The notes below the pieces were generated by a model. The model was not told the origin of the DNA, searched no databases, and worked only from the letters and a program-made list of their open reading frames with translations. From assembly GCA_023425645.1 (NCBI GenBank), contig JAFACG010000010.1, positions 1 through 64,000 on the forward strand: 64,000 bases of DNA, read 5' to 3'. Below are positions 10,638 to 20,323 of the stretch, one piece after another (position 1 is the first letter of the stretch; the number at the start of each line of letters is the position of its first letter). The position numbers and the translations under genes are program-made. This DNA is from Pseudomonadota bacterium (lineage in GTDB: Bacteria > Pseudomonadota > Gammaproteobacteria > Burkholderiales > Burkholderiaceae_B).

Positions 10638-12542
10638 TTACAGGTTCAGCAGCAGTCGATTAACGCGCTTGACGAAGCTGGCGGGATCCTGCAGGGATGC
10701 GCCTTCAGCCAGCATGGCCTGCTCCAGCAGCAACAAGGCCCATTCGCCGAACTGGGCGTCGTCGGCAGCCTGCACTTTGGCGATCAGTTCATGGTCGGGG
10801 TTGATCTCCAGTATGGGCTTGACCTCCGGCGCCTGCTGACCGGCCGCCTGCAGCATGCGCAGCAGGTGCGGGCTGAGCTCGTTGGCATCCACCACCACGC
10901 AGGCGGGCGAATCCACCAGACGCGCCGTGATGCGCACTTCCTTGACCTTCTCGCCCAGGGAGGCCTGCAGGCGCTCCACCAGAGGCTTGAAGGTCTCGGC
11001 CACTTCGGCCTGATGCTTCTTTTCCTCTTCGTCGGCCAGCGCGTCCAGGTCCAGGCCGCCCTTGGCCACGGACACCAGGGGCTTGCCCTCGAATTCGCGC
11101 AGGTAGGACAGCATCCATTCGTCCACGCGGTCGGACATCAGCAGCACTTCGATGCCTTTCTTGCGGAACACTTCCAGGTGCGGGCTGTTCGCGGCGGCGG
11201 CGAAGGAATCGGCCGTGACGTAGTAGATCTTGTCCTGGCCTTCCTTCATGCGGCCTATGTAATCGGCAAAGGACACGGTCTGGGCCGAGCCCTCCTGGTG
11301 CGTGGAGGCAAAGCGCAGCAAGGCGGCGATGCGCGCCTGGTTGCCCAGATCCTCGCCCGTGCCTTCCTTGAGGACCTGGCCGAACTGGCTCCAGAATTCG
11401 GCGTACTGTTCGGGCTGGTTCTCCGCCAGGTCTTCCAGCAGGGACAGAACGCGCTTGGCGCTGCCTTCGCGGATGGCGCGCACGTCACGGCTTTCCTGGA
11501 GGATTTCGCGCGACACGTTCAGCGGCAGGTCGGCCGAATCGATGACCCCGCGCACGAAGCGCAGGTAGGCGGGCAGCAGTTGTTCGGCGTCGTCCATGAT
11601 GAAGACGCGCTTGACGTACAGCTTCACGCCGCGGCGCGCGTCCCGGTCCCACAGGTCGAAAGGCGCATGCTTGGGCACGAACAGCAGTTGGGTGTATTCG
11701 CTGCGGCCTTCGACGCGGTTATGCGTCCAGGCCAGGGGATTGTCGTAGTCGTGGGCGATGTGCTTGTAGAACTCCTGGTACTGCTCGTCGGTGATCTCGG
11801 ACTTGGATCGCGTCCACAGGGCGCTTGCCTGGTTGACGCTTTCCCACTCGTCCCCCTTGACCTGCTCCTTCTTGTCCTCGTCCCATTCTTCCTTGCGCAT
11901 CTGCACGGGCAGGGAAATGTGGTCGGAATAGCGGCGCAGCACGCTGCGCAGGCGCCAGCCGTCCAGGAAATCATCCTCGCCCTCGCGCAGGTGCAGGGTG
12001 ATGGTGGTGCCGCGCTCGGCTTTTTCCGCGGCGGCAATGGTGAATTCGCCTTCCCCGGTCGACTCCCACAGCACGGCTTCCTGGTCCTGGCCGGCGCGGC
12101 GCGTCAGCACGGAGACCTTGTCGGCCACGATGAAGGACGAATAGAAGCCCACGCCGAACTGGCCGATGAGCTGGGTGTCCTTCTGCTTGTCGCCGGTCAG
12201 CTGGGAAAAGAATTCCTTGGTGCCCGAACGCGCAATGGTGCCCAGGTTGGCGATGGCTTCCTCGCGCGACATGCCGATGCCGTTGTCGGCGATGGTGATG
12301 GTGCGCTGTTCCTTGTCGAAATCCACGCGGATGCGCAGCTCGGCGTCGCCCTGCAGCAGGGCGGGATTGTCGAGGGCTTCGAAGCGCAGCTTGTCGCAGG
12401 CGTCGGACGCATTGGATACCAGCTCGCGCAGGAAGATTTCCTTGTTGCTGTACAGCGAGTGGATCATCAGGTGCAGCAGCTGTTTGACTTCAGCCTGGAA
12501 ACCCAGGGTTTCGGACATATTCGCAGTGTCGGTCTGGCTCAT
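10638..12542 (-). CDS. htpG: Molecular chaperone HtpG (Hsp90)
   Basis: A 634-residue homodimeric ATP-dependent chaperone of the cytoplasm. The N-terminal GHKL ATPase domain has the expected Asn-containing helix ([14 protein letters not shown]), DNGIGM and [11 protein letters not shown]; middle and C-terminal dimerisation domains follow at full length. It is monocistronic, with its own terminator. No sigma-32-type promoter is obvious to the eye in the short gap before the upstream exporter gene. Confidence 0.98.
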   Translation of the reverse strand: MSQTDTANMSETLGFQAEVKQLLHLMIHSLYSNKEIFLRELVSNASDACDKLRFEALDNPALLQGDAELRIRVDFDKEQRTITIADNGIGMSREEAIANLGTIARSGTKEFFSQLTGDKQKDTQLIGQFGVGFYSSFIVADKVSVLTRRAGQDQEAVLWESTGEGEFTIAAAEKAERGTTITLHLREGEDDFLDGWRLRSVLRRYSDHISLPVQMRKEEWDEDKKEQVKGDEWESVNQASALWTRSKSEITDEQYQEFYKHIAHDYDNPLAWTHNRVEGRSEYTQLLFVPKHAPFDLWDRDARRGVKLYVKRVFIMDDAEQLLPAYLRFVRGVIDSADLPLNVSREILQESRDVRAIREGSAKRVLSLLEDLAENQPEQYAEFWSQFGQVLKEGTGEDLGNQARIAALLRFASTHQEGSAQTVSFADYIGRMKEGQDKIYYVTADSFAAAANSPHLEVFRKKGIEVLLMSDRVDEWMLSYLREFEGKPLVSVAKGGLDLDALADEEEKKHQAEVAETFKPLVERLQASLGEKVKEVRITARLVDSPACVVVDANELSPHLLRMLQAAGQQAPEVKPILEINPDHELIAKVQAADDAQFGEWALLLLEQAMLAEGASLQDPASFVKRVNRLLLNL

Positions 12543-12635
12543 GGTGATGAAGCAAAGAATGGTTGAATGCCACGCGCCTTCAGCGCGCCCTATCTCAGGC
12601 AGATAGGGGCGGGGCGGGGTATTTCAAGAGGGGGC

Positions 12636-13520
12636 TCAGGCGGAGGGGCCGGAAGTCAGGGCGACCACGCCGCCCACCATGACCAGGCAGCCCAGCAGGC
12701 GCCAGCCGTTGACCTTCTCGCGCAGCACCACCATGCCAAGAATGGCGCCGGCCATCATGGACATCTCGCGGGCCGGAGCCACCATGGACAGCGGCGCGCC
12801 CATGCCCAGGGCCTGCAGCACCAGGATGTAGGACAGGGGCGAGAGCAGCCCCACGCCGGCGGCCAGCTTCCAATAGGGCTTGAGGCGGCCGAAGCCTGCT
12901 CGCCCCTGGCGGGCGATGTGGGGCGAGAGCATGCTCACGCGCAGCACGTTGCTGAACCAGTCCAGCAGGAAGGGGGAGATCAGCAGCACCTTGACGCCAT
13001 AGGCGTCGACCACGGTGTAGCCGGCGATCAGCAGGCCGGTCTGCACGCCCCAGCGCACGCCCTTCAAGGCGGCGGGGTTCAGGAAGCGGCGCACATGGCC
13101 CTGGGTGGCGATCAGCAGGATGCCCGCCACCACCATCAGGATGCCCAGCACGCCCAGCGGACGCACCGGCTCGCCCAGCAGGATGAAGGCGCCGACCGAG
13201 GACAGCATGGGCCCGGTGCCGCGCGCAATGGGATAGACCACGGACAGGTCCGCCACCTGATAGCCCTTCTGCAGGCTGAGGCTGTAACCCATGTGCAGCA
13301 AGGAACTGAGCACCAGGCAGGCGACCGTGGCCGTGTTCCAGGGCATGTTTCCCTGGGTGGCGAGCACCCAGACCATGACGGGGAAATAGAACAGGATGGC
13401 AAACAGCGAATAGGCGAAGACGAAGTGCGCCCCCGCCGAGGCGGCCCGCTTGGACAGGAGATTCCAGCTCGCATGAATGAACGCAGCGACGATCACCAGC
13501 AGTAAAGCGGTCCAGGACAT
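12636..13520 (-). CDS. EamA/DMT-family transporter
   Basis: A 294-residue inner-membrane protein with about ten hydrophobic helices and two EamA repeats, typical of metabolite exporters of the drug/metabolite superfamily. The first repeat contains FIHASWNLLSKRA and the second ends in a VVLREKVNGWRLLG region. The substrate is unknown. The start MSWTALL begins the first helix; the alternative TTG eight codons earlier has no ribosome site either, so the start is only moderately sure. Confidence 0.88.
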   Translation of the reverse strand: MSWTALLLVIVAAFIHASWNLLSKRAASAGAHFVFAYSLFAILFYFPVMVWVLATQGNMPWNTATVACLVLSSLLHMGYSLSLQKGYQVADLSVVYPIARGTGPMLSSVGAFILLGEPVRPLGVLGILMVVAGILLIATQGHVRRFLNPAALKGVRWGVQTGLLIAGYTVVDAYGVKVLLISPFLLDWFSNVLRVSMLSPHIARQGRAGFGRLKPYWKLAAGVGLLSPLSYILVLQALGMGAPLSMVAPAREMSMMAGAILGMVVLREKVNGWRLLGCLVMVGGVVALTSGPSA

Positions 13521-13565
13521 GAAGTTTTCGCAAGCCGACGGCAAAACGAAAACTATACGCCTCCT

Positions 13566-14162
13566 TCAGGCCGCGGGCCACCGCTCCAGGCGCTGGCGGA
13601 TCCGGGATTCGAAGGCGCCGATCCGCCGGGGCGTCAGCGTTTCGCTGCGGTACAGGGACAGGAAGTCCAGCCGGGCCTGCGGCGCGCAGGCCCCCAGCAG
13701 CGCCCGGCGCAAGACCCGCCGCACGGGCTGGCGCATCAGCAATTGGTCCACCCAGCCGGCCGAGCCCAGCGTGGTGATGGCCGCAACGTGACGCAGGTTC
13801 TCCAGGCGCGGCCGTATGGGGCCCAGGTCGTCGGCATGGTCGAAGGCCACGCCGGGGCTCCAGACCCGGTCGAACCAGCCCTTGAGCATGGCGGGAAAGC
13901 CGAACCACCAGGTCGGGAAGCACAGCACCAGGCCTTCGGCCTGGAACAGTCCCTGGTGCAGATGGTTCCGCTGCACGGACGCGTCCTTGCTGTAGTAGGC
14001 GCCGCGCTCCAGAGCGCTGAGCGCCGGATCGAAACCGTGCGCATACAGATCCAGCAGGTCCACGCGGTGGCCGCCGCGACGCAATTCATCCGCCGCCACG
14101 CCGGCAAGGTGATGACAGAGACTATGCCGCACGGGGTGGGCCAGCACGATCAGGCAACGCAT
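13566..14162 (-). CDS. NAD(P)H-dependent flavodoxin-fold quinone reductase
   Basis: A 198-residue member of the NQO/MdaB/KefF-like family. The N terminus MRCLIVLAHP is the usual FMN/FAD phosphate region and FPTWWFGFPAMLKGWFDRVW at about residues 80-99 is the family flavin-binding loop. Probably a two-electron quinone reductase in the cytoplasm. The start was set by AAGGAG ten bases upstream. Two further flavin/oxygen-related genes follow on the other strand, so the area may serve redox stress. Confidence 0.88.
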   Translation of the reverse strand: MRCLIVLAHPVRHSLCHHLAGVAADELRRGGHRVDLLDLYAHGFDPALSALERGAYYSKDASVQRNHLHQGLFQAEGLVLCFPTWWFGFPAMLKGWFDRVWSPGVAFDHADDLGPIRPRLENLRHVAAITTLGSAGWVDQLLMRQPVRRVLRRALLGACAPQARLDFLSLYRSETLTPRRIGAFESRIRQRLERWPAA

Positions 14163-14291
14163 GGGGCAACGCTCCTTGAAAACCGGATCCAGTCTGTTGT
14201 ACGGCGCGTCGAATCCGCGTAAAGACGGCACGCTGCCGCCGCAAGCCGACAAGAGTAAGATGAACGGGACCTGTTTTCAATGGAGGCGCGT

Positions 14292-14594
14292 ATGAGCACG
14301 CTGCTGTATGTCGATTTTCCCTACGCTGGCCCCTGGGGCGCGGACATGAGCGCCGCCATGCGCGAGCTGGCCGAATCCATCGCCCGGGAGCCGGGCCTGA
14401 TCTGGAAGATCTGGACCGAGAACCAGGCCGAACGCAAGGCCGGCGGGGTCTACCTGTTCACCGACCGGGCCAATGCCCTGGCCTACCTGGACATGCACAC
14501 GCGGCGGCTGAACAGTTTCGGCATAGAGGGCGTGGACGGCCGCCTGTTCGACGTCAACCAGCCCCTGAGCGACATCGACCACGGGCCGGTCTGA
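14292..14594 (+). CDS. YdhR-type putative monooxygenase
   Basis: A 100-residue dimeric alpha+beta-barrel fold protein resembling E. coli YdhR (a putative monooxygenase; known fold, unproven substrate). The sequence opens LLYVDFPYAGPWG and has the conserved GLIWKIWTEN and GGVYLF strands. The start was chosen at the second ATG because GGAGG lies five bases upstream. It is read towards the FMN reductase gene just downstream. Confidence 0.85.
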   Translation: MSTLLYVDFPYAGPWGADMSAAMRELAESIAREPGLIWKIWTENQAERKAGGVYLFTDRANALAYLDMHTRRLNSFGIEGVDGRLFDVNQPLSDIDHGPV

Positions 14595-14701
14595 ACACCC
14601 GGTGACGCCCGGCCGCGCGCCCTATACACTGGCGTCTGGCCCGCGGCAGCCAAACCGATCCGCCCACACATATTGCACGCCACAGACACGGAGTCCATAC
14701 C

Positions 14702-15268
14702 ATGAGCCAACTGGAAACCATCAAGGTCCTGGGAATTTGCGGCAGCCTGCGCAAGCAGTCCTTCAATGCCGCCCTGCTGCGCTGCGCCGAACGCCTGGCG
14801 CCCGAGCACATGCAATTCACCCATGCTCAGATCGGCGATATCCCCCTGTACGACGATGACGTCTTCCAGCAAGGTTTTCCGGAACCGGTCCAGCGCCTGC
14901 GCCAGCAGATCGCCCAGGCCGACGCGCTGCTGTTCGTCACGCCCGAATACAACTACTCCATGCCCGGCGTCCTGAAGAACGCCATCGATTGGGCTTCGCG
15001 CGGCGCGGACCAGCCCTTCGCCCACAAGCCCGCGGCCATCATGGGCGCCAGCGCCGGACGCCTGGGCACGGCCCGGGCCCAGTATCACTTGCGCCAGACC
15101 CTGGTCTTCCTGAACGTGCATCCCCTGAACCAGCCGGAAATCATGATTCCGACTGCGCAGAACCTCATCAACGACCAGGGCGAGCTGCACGACGAAGCCA
15201 CCGAAGGCTACATCCGCAAGCAATTGCTGGCCCTGGAGCACTGGACCCGCCGGCTCCAGTCCCGCTGA
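14702..15268 (+). CDS. NADPH-dependent FMN reductase (ChrR/YieF-like)
   Basis: A 188-residue flavodoxin-like quinone/FMN reductase. The phosphate-binding loop GSLRKQSFNAAL is at about residues 14-25 and the flavin motif TPEYNYSMPGVLKNAIDW at about 80-97. Relatives reduce quinones, and incidentally chromate, using NADPH. It sits about 100 bases after the YdhR-like gene and could share its transcript. The identification of the family is secure, the physiological substrate is not. Confidence 0.93.
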   Translation: MSQLETIKVLGICGSLRKQSFNAALLRCAERLAPEHMQFTHAQIGDIPLYDDDVFQQGFPEPVQRLRQQIAQADALLFVTPEYNYSMPGVLKNAIDWASRGADQPFAHKPAAIMGASAGRLGTARAQYHLRQTLVFLNVHPLNQPEIMIPTAQNLINDQGELHDEATEGYIRKQLLALEHWTRRLQSR

Positions 15269-15281
15269 CGTCCTTCGCTTC

Positions 15282-15671
15282 CTAAAGCCCGCCCAGCAGA
15301 TCGTTTTCGTTCAGGAGATCGAAGACGATCTGCACATTGGCCTCCAGCCCGCGCCGCACGGCGGCGGGCACGGTCTGCCGCGTCTTGCGGCACAGCCCCG
15401 GCATGGGCTGCAGCTCTATCGTCAAGCCGCGCACGGTGCGCACCTCCGCCGCGCCTATCTCCACGCGCAGCTCCACCCCCAGCAGATCCTTCAGCCTTTG
15501 CTGCATGTGACGCAGGTCGTCCAGGCTGCGCAGGGCTTCCAGCCGCGCCAGCAGCTTTTTTTCTTCTTCGCGCGTCAACTGCAGGATGCGCATATCCTGG
15601 CCGGCCTGTTCCAGCAGCAGTTCGCGCTGGCATTCACAGGCGCCGGGAGGACAGGGCTGGCGCAAAGGCAT
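15282..15671 (-). CDS. Conserved hypothetical protein with N-terminal cysteines
   Basis: A 129-residue soluble protein with no recognised domain. It begins MPLRQPCPPGACECQRELLL, with three closely spaced cysteines that could bind a metal or cluster, followed by a charged helical stretch (about 25-55) and a mixed alpha/beta region. The ATG start has GGAG nine bases upstream and is preferred over a GTG three codons earlier. It is convergent with the FMN reductase gene, 13 bases apart. Confidence 0.7.
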   Translation of the reverse strand: MPLRQPCPPGACECQRELLLEQAGQDMRILQLTREEEKKLLARLEALRSLDDLRHMQQRLKDLLGVELRVEIGAAEVRTVRGLTIELQPMPGLCRKTRQTVPAAVRRGLEANVQIVFDLLNENDLLGGL

Positions 15672-15878
15672 GATGCTCACTCTCCGGACAAGACGAAACG
15701 GGCTTGCGACGATCCGGGCCTGACGGCCTCCATGGACTGATTCTAATCAAAGCGCGCGCCGAACGCAGCCTGCGCGCCGGCAGCCTTGACGGCTGTTTCA
15801 CGGAGGGCTGGCTACATTCAGCCTGCGTTCATATGCAACGCGTCCTGCTTCCCGGAATCAACCATAGGATGACGTCTC

Positions 15879-16658
15879 GTGACCACCTCTCCCCTCCCCC
15901 TGCCCCGCCTGCGAATCCTTATCGCCCTGCTGACCGCCTCCTGCGCCGGCGCGGCCCATGCGGCCGATTTCAGCCTCGGCGCCGGCGTGGGCTATGCCCC
16001 GAAATATGAAGGCGCCAGCAAATACGAATTCAGCCCCTTCCCCGTCCTGAGCATCAGCGGGGAGAACTGGTTCATAGGCGGCAAAGGCGCCGGCCCGGCC
16101 GCCGGGCTGCAATACAGCATCACTCCGGAATGGACGACCGGCGTCTTCGTCGGCCTGGGCGGCGGGCGCAAGGAGAAAGACGGCGACCGCCTGTTCGGCA
16201 CCGAAGAGATCAAGAACCACGGCGTGGGCGGCGTGTTCACGGAATATCAAATAGGCCGCTTCGGCGTGGGCCTGACCTATTACCAGGCCTTCAAGCGCCA
16301 ATACGGCAGCGGCGCCCTGCTGGACCTGTCCTACCAGGTCTGGGAATCGGCCTCGGGCGCCACCTCGCTGAGCTTCGAGGCCAACGCCCACTGGAGCAGC
16401 AAGAAAGCCATGAATACCTGGTTCGGCGTGACCCAGGCCGAAGCCCTGGCCAGCGGCGGACAACTGACGCCTTATGAGCTGAAGGGCGGCATGCGCTCCT
16501 ATGGAGTGTCGGCGACCCTGAGCCATCAGTTCGCCCCGCGCTGGAACGCCTCTCTGAGCGTGGGCATGCAGTCCCTGGCCGGCAAGACCAAGGACAGCCC
16601 GCTGGTGGAAAAACGCAATGCCGCGGTGGGTTCGCTGAGCATTGCGTATCAGTTCTGA
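15879..16658 (+). CDS. MipA/OmpV-family outer-membrane protein
   Basis: A 259-residue protein with a signal peptide cleaved near AHAAD and alternating beta-strands ending in a C-terminal phenylalanine (SIAYQF), as expected for an outer-membrane beta-barrel. MipA-family members scaffold murein enzymes or act as porin-like proteins. The start is GTG, with AGGATG upstream; the nearby ATG is in another frame. It stands alone between two reverse-strand genes. Confidence 0.88.
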   Translation: MTTSPLPLPRLRILIALLTASCAGAAHAADFSLGAGVGYAPKYEGASKYEFSPFPVLSISGENWFIGGKGAGPAAGLQYSITPEWTTGVFVGLGGGRKEKDGDRLFGTEEIKNHGVGGVFTEYQIGRFGVGLTYYQAFKRQYGSGALLDLSYQVWESASGATSLSFEANAHWSSKKAMNTWFGVTQAEALASGGQLTPYELKGGMRSYGVSATLSHQFAPRWNASLSVGMQSLAGKTKDSPLVEKRNAAVGSLSIAYQF

Positions 16659-16740
16659 GCCTGGGCGCCGCCGGCCCGGCAGGGCGACCTGCGCCCGAAA
16701 AGGCCGCCGGCCCGCGCCAGGGCGGGCCGTCGTATAGCGT

Positions 16741-17280
16741 TCAGGCCGTCAGTTCCACGGCCTTGAAGTCCACCGGCACGTCCAGCGCCACGTTCACGTA
16801 GTTGGTGAACAGGTTCAGCGCCGTCACGGCGATCAGCTCCACCACCTGGCCTTCATCGAAACCGACCTGGCGCACGGCCTGCACGTCGGCCTCGGACACT
16901 TGGCCGCACTTGTCGACCAGCTTGAGCACGAAGGCCAGCGCGGCTGCGGTGCGCGGGTCGTCGGATTGGCCTTTCTGGGCCTTGGCCAGCGTTTCCTCGC
17001 TGAGCCCGGCCTTGCCGCCCAGGGCGGTGTGCGCAGCCAGGCAATATTCGCACCGGTTGCGGTCGGCGATGGCCACGGCCAGCTGCTCGCCCAGCCTGGC
17101 GCCCAGCGTGCCGCTGCCCAGCGCGCCGAACGAGCCCCACATGCTGCGCAAAGCGGCGGGCGACAGGGAAACCGTGCGGAACATGGCGGGCACGGCGCCG
17201 AATGCTTTCTGGATATCCTGCAAGGCGGGCTGGCTGGCGGCAGGGGCCTGGGCGGGCTCGGGCAAAGACAGACGGGACAT
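16741..17280 (-). CDS. Carboxymuconolactone decarboxylase-family (AhpD-like) protein
   Basis: A 179-residue helical protein with the AhpD-like active-site pattern Cys77-x-x-Cys80-x3-His84 in NRCEYCLAAH. Such proteins are usually thiol peroxidases or disulfide reductases with unknown partners. The start MSRLSLPEP has AGGAGA upstream. A divergent AraC regulator begins 136 bases away, with inverted repeats between, so regulation of this gene by that protein is likely. Confidence 0.9.
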   Translation of the reverse strand: MSRLSLPEPAQAPAASQPALQDIQKAFGAVPAMFRTVSLSPAALRSMWGSFGALGSGTLGARLGEQLAVAIADRNRCEYCLAAHTALGGKAGLSEETLAKAQKGQSDDPRTAAALAFVLKLVDKCGQVSEADVQAVRQVGFDEGQVVELIAVTALNLFTNYVNVALDVPVDFKAVELTA

Positions 17281-17342
17281 GATGTTCTCCTGGTAAAGCG
17301 GGCCGGCGGCCCGGGAAGACGTCCGGATGGACTGGAAACAGT

Positions 17343-17403
17343 GTCTCGCCAAATTCGAGACCATTGGATAACATCCATCCATAGAAGTTATCTTTCCATC
17401 CAA
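17343..17403. promoter_or_regulatory. Nested inverted repeats between CMD and AraC genes
   Basis: Three dyads lie in this 61-base stretch. GTCTCG/CGAGAC has a 7-base spacer (17343-17361). GATAAC (17367-17372) pairs with GTTATC (17387-17392). TTGGAT (17364-17369) pairs with ATCCAA (17398-17403). Their place between two divergent starts suggests operators for the AraC-family protein, though no binding is shown. Confidence 0.5.
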
Positions 17404-17416
17404 GGACTGGGGCATC

Positions 17417-18271
17417 ATGAATCTGGACCGACTCTCGCTGCTGCTGGAACAATTCCGCGTGCGCGCCCACCTGTTCCATAACGGCCCCCTGTGCGGCGTG
17501 ACGCGCTTTGCCGCCCAGCCGGGCCGGGCCTTCCTGCACATCCTGCGGCGCGGCGAGCTCACCGTGCGCCATGATGCGCGCGATCCCTTGCCCCGGACCC
17601 TGCGGATCGAGCGGCCCAGCCTGATCTTCTACCCCCGCCCGCTGGAGCACGCTTTCCACAACCCGCCGCAAGACGGCTCGGACTTCACCTGCGCCACGCT
17701 GGACTTCGACGGCGGCGAGCAGCATCCCCTGGCCCGTTCCCTGCCCGACCTGATCGTGGTGCCGCTGGACGACATTCCCGGCCTGCGGCAGGCGCTGGAG
17801 CTGCTGTTCGCCGAAACCGAGTCCGTGCGCTGCGGACACCGATTGCTGGCCGACCGACTGTTCGAGATCGTGCTGCTGCAGCTGCTGCGCTGGCTGTTCG
17901 ACCATCCCGACCGCTGCGCCATCCCCGTGGGCCTGTTCCGCGGGCTGTCGCATCCGCCGGTCGCGCGCGCCCTGCTGGCCATCCAGGCGGATCCCGGGCG
18001 CAACTGGACGGTACAGTCCCTGGCCCGGGAAGCGGGCCTGTCGCGCAGCGCTTTTGCCGCGCAGTTCAAGCACTGGGTCGGCGACACGCCCGCCGACTAT
18101 CTGGCCCAATGGCGTCTGGCCCTGGCTTGCCAGCGGCTGGGACAGGGCCAGTCTGCCAAGCGCATCGCCATCGACCTGGGCTACGCCAACCCCTCCGCGC
18201 TCTCGCGCCTGTTCCGCCAGAAGACGGGCCAGTCCATCCGCGACTGGATGGCCTCACGCCGCCCGGACTGA
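17417..18271 (+). CDS. AraC-family regulator
   Basis: A 284-residue regulator with an N-terminal cupin-like ligand region and a C-terminal AraC DNA-binding domain (about 190-284), including WTVQSLAREAGLSRSAFAAQF and the second helix-turn-helix IAIDLGYANPSALSRLFRQK. It belongs to the group with an AraC_binding_2/cupin_6-type sensor. It is divergent to the AhpD-like gene, which is the likely target. Its end overlaps the convergent LysR gene by 18 bases. Confidence 0.93.
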   Translation: MNLDRLSLLLEQFRVRAHLFHNGPLCGVTRFAAQPGRAFLHILRRGELTVRHDARDPLPRTLRIERPSLIFYPRPLEHAFHNPPQDGSDFTCATLDFDGGEQHPLARSLPDLIVVPLDDIPGLRQALELLFAETESVRCGHRLLADRLFEIVLLQLLRWLFDHPDRCAIPVGLFRGLSHPPVARALLAIQADPGRNWTVQSLAREAGLSRSAFAAQFKHWVGDTPADYLAQWRLALACQRLGQGQSAKRIAIDLGYANPSALSRLFRQKTGQSIRDWMASRRPD

Positions 18272-19156
18272 TCGATTGCGCTCCAGCACGGCCAGGAAAT
18301 TGGCGACTGCCGGATTGGGGTTGTCCGAGACATAGGCGCTCATCAGCTCGGCCGCGATATCGCCCGCATCCAGCAGGGGCAGATAGATCAGGGTGTCGGT
18401 GCGCAGGCGCGCCAGCGACGCCGGCACCAGCGCGGGCGCGATGCCGGCCTCCACCAGGGTCAGCACGGTGGGCACCAGACTTTCCTGCACGAAGCGGGGC
18501 AGGCAGCCGGAGCGCTGCAGCATGCGCTGCAAGAGCAGATGAAAGTAACGCGATTTCTGGCGCGAATATGACACCAGTTCATAGGAGAAGGCCTGCGCCA
18601 GCGTCAGCCCCTGCGCATGCAACGCGGCGCGCGGATCGTCGCGCCGCAGCACGAACCTCATGGGCTCGGATTCCACCAGTCGCGGATTCAGATCCGGCAC
18701 GGCGAAGGACGGGCGTATCAGGGCCACGTCCACCCGCCGCTCGTACAAGGCGGCAGGCATGTCGCTGGAATTCATTTCGTGCACCTGCATGTCCACTTGG
18801 GGATAGGCCTGGCGGAAACAGTACAGGTGCCGCGACACCCCCGCATAGGCGCTGCTGGGCGTCAAGGCGATGCGCAACAAGCCGGTTTCGCCGCGATGAA
18901 CCTGCTGCACGGCCTGCACGGTCTGTTCCAGCTCGGCGCCGATCAGGCGCAGGCGGCGCTGCAGTTCTTCGCCCGCGGCCGTCAGGCGCACCGAACGGGT
19001 GGTACGCATGAACAAGGTGGCGCCCACCTGCTCTTCCAGACGCCGGATGGCCTGACTGAGCGGCGGCTGCGTCATGAACAGGCGCTGGGCGGCACGGCCG
19101 AAGTGCAGTTCCTCGGCCACCACCATGAACATGTCCGCCAGTTTCGAATCCAGCAT
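18254..19156 (-). CDS. LysR-family regulator
   Basis: A 300-residue LysR regulator. The winged HTH occupies residues 1-60 (FGRAAQRLFMTQPPLSQAIR) and the periplasmic-binding-protein-like effector domain covers about 90-290. The start has GGAGG four bases upstream. It is divergent to a Bug-type receptor and amidase, so those are probably its targets, activated by the imported compound or an intermediate. Confidence 0.95.
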   Translation of the reverse strand: MLDSKLADMFMVVAEELHFGRAAQRLFMTQPPLSQAIRRLEEQVGATLFMRTTRSVRLTAAGEELQRRLRLIGAELEQTVQAVQQVHRGETGLLRIALTPSSAYAGVSRHLYCFRQAYPQVDMQVHEMNSSDMPAALYERRVDVALIRPSFAVPDLNPRLVESEPMRFVLRRDDPRAALHAQGLTLAQAFSYELVSYSRQKSRYFHLLLQRMLQRSGCLPRFVQESLVPTVLTLVEAGIAPALVPASLARLRTDTLIYLPLLDAGDIAAELMSAYVSDNPNPAVANFLAVLERNRSVRAA

Positions 19157-19183
19157 ATCGCCTCCAATTAAGTCTTTGAAGAT

Positions 19184-19195
19184 ATCAATTTTGAT
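19184..19195. promoter_or_regulatory. Candidate LysR operator (ATCAATTTTGAT)
   Basis: A perfect dyad ATCAA-TT-TTGAT lies in an AT-rich patch between the lysR start and the Bug-amidase genes. It contains the T-N11-A-like symmetry expected of LysR sites. It is the only clear dyad in the gap, so I propose it as the binding site. Confidence 0.45.
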
Positions 19196-19312
19196 TATTT
19201 TTAATATTAGACAACATAATTTTACATCTCTACCATGGCCCCTGAATCATATGAACAACGGGGCCGGCCGACGCGCCATGACGCGCAAGCCAGCCCATCG
19301 CAGGAGATGAAC

Positions 19313-20305
19313 ATGATCCCATTCACCCGTCGCGCCGCTTGGCTGGCAGGCCTGCTGTCGGCCGCCTTGCTCGCCCCCGCGGCCGCTTCGGCCCAGGCCG
19401 CCTACCCATCGCAGCCCATCACCTTCGTGGTGCCTTACGCCGCGGGCGGCAGCTCCGACACCCGTTCGCGCCAGCTGGCCCAGAAGATGAGCGAAACGCT
19501 GGGCGTGACCATCGTGGTCGAGAACAAGCCCGGCGCCAGCGGCAATATCGGCACCAGCATGATTGCCCGCGCCAAGCCCGACGGCTACACGATAGGCCTG
19601 GGCAACTTCGGCCCCATGTCCGTGAACAAGGCCCTGTACGGCAGCAACCTGCCTTTCGATCCGCAGCAGGACCTGCAGCCCATCGCCCTGATCGAGCGCG
19701 GCGCCCTGGCGCTGGGCGTGAACAGCGCCTCGCCCTACAAGAAGCTGGCCGACCTGATCCAGGACGGCAAGCAGAACCCCAACAAGCTGGACTACGCCTC
19801 CACCGGCGCGGGCGGGGCCTCGCACCTGCTGACCGAACAGTTCAAGAGCACCGCCGGCTTCGATGCCGTGCACGTCCCCTACCGCGGCGGCGCCCCCGCC
19901 TCCAACGACCTGCTGGCCGGCAACATCTCCTTCTACCTGGAGCTGGCCAGCCTGTTCCTGCCGCACATGCAGGCCGACGCGCCGCGCCTGCGCATCCTGG
20001 GCGTGACCTCAGAAGAACGCGTCAAGGCCCTGCCCGACACGCCTACCTTCAAGGAGCAGGGCGTGGACCTGGTGGCCTCCAACTGGTTCGGCGTGGTGGC
20101 CCCCGCCGGCTTGCCCGCCGACATCGTGGAAAAGCTGAACCAGGCCGTCAACAAAGCCTTGCAGGACGAGGGCTACCGCAAGATCGTGGAATCGCAGGGC
20201 GCTGAAGTCGTGGGCGGAACGCCGGAGGAATTCGCCGCATTCATCCAGCAGGAGAGCGAGCGCTGGGGGAAACTGATCGCCGAGCAGAACATTTCCATCC
20301 AGTAA
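19313..20305 (+). CDS. Bug/TctC-type periplasmic receptor
   Basis: A 330-residue tripartite-tricarboxylate receptor of the Bug family, abundant in Bordetella-like bacteria. The signal peptide ends near ASAQAAYPSQPI; mature strands include FVVPYAAGGSSDT and VENKPGASGNIG, the hallmark carboxylate-binding loops. No TctAB membrane genes are adjacent, so it is an orphan receptor, as most Bug proteins are. The second ATG was chosen because AGGAG lies six bases upstream. Co-directional with the following amidase, 18 bases apart. Confidence 0.94.
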   Translation: MIPFTRRAAWLAGLLSAALLAPAAASAQAAYPSQPITFVVPYAAGGSSDTRSRQLAQKMSETLGVTIVVENKPGASGNIGTSMIARAKPDGYTIGLGNFGPMSVNKALYGSNLPFDPQQDLQPIALIERGALALGVNSASPYKKLADLIQDGKQNPNKLDYASTGAGGASHLLTEQFKSTAGFDAVHVPYRGGAPASNDLLAGNISFYLELASLFLPHMQADAPRLRILGVTSEERVKALPDTPTFKEQGVDLVASNWFGVVAPAGLPADIVEKLNQAVNKALQDEGYRKIVESQGAEVVGGTPEEFAAFIQQESERWGKLIAEQNISIQ

Positions 20306-20323
20306 GCGTTCCGGCATAGCTTC

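Noticed and set aside
10791..12566. A 591-codon plus-strand frame opposite htpG
   Set aside because: Antisense shadow of a highly conserved chaperone gene.
19313..20305. Bug receptor as part of a complete Tct transporter
   Set aside because: No TctA or TctB gene is adjacent; only the locus at 48816-51747 is complete.
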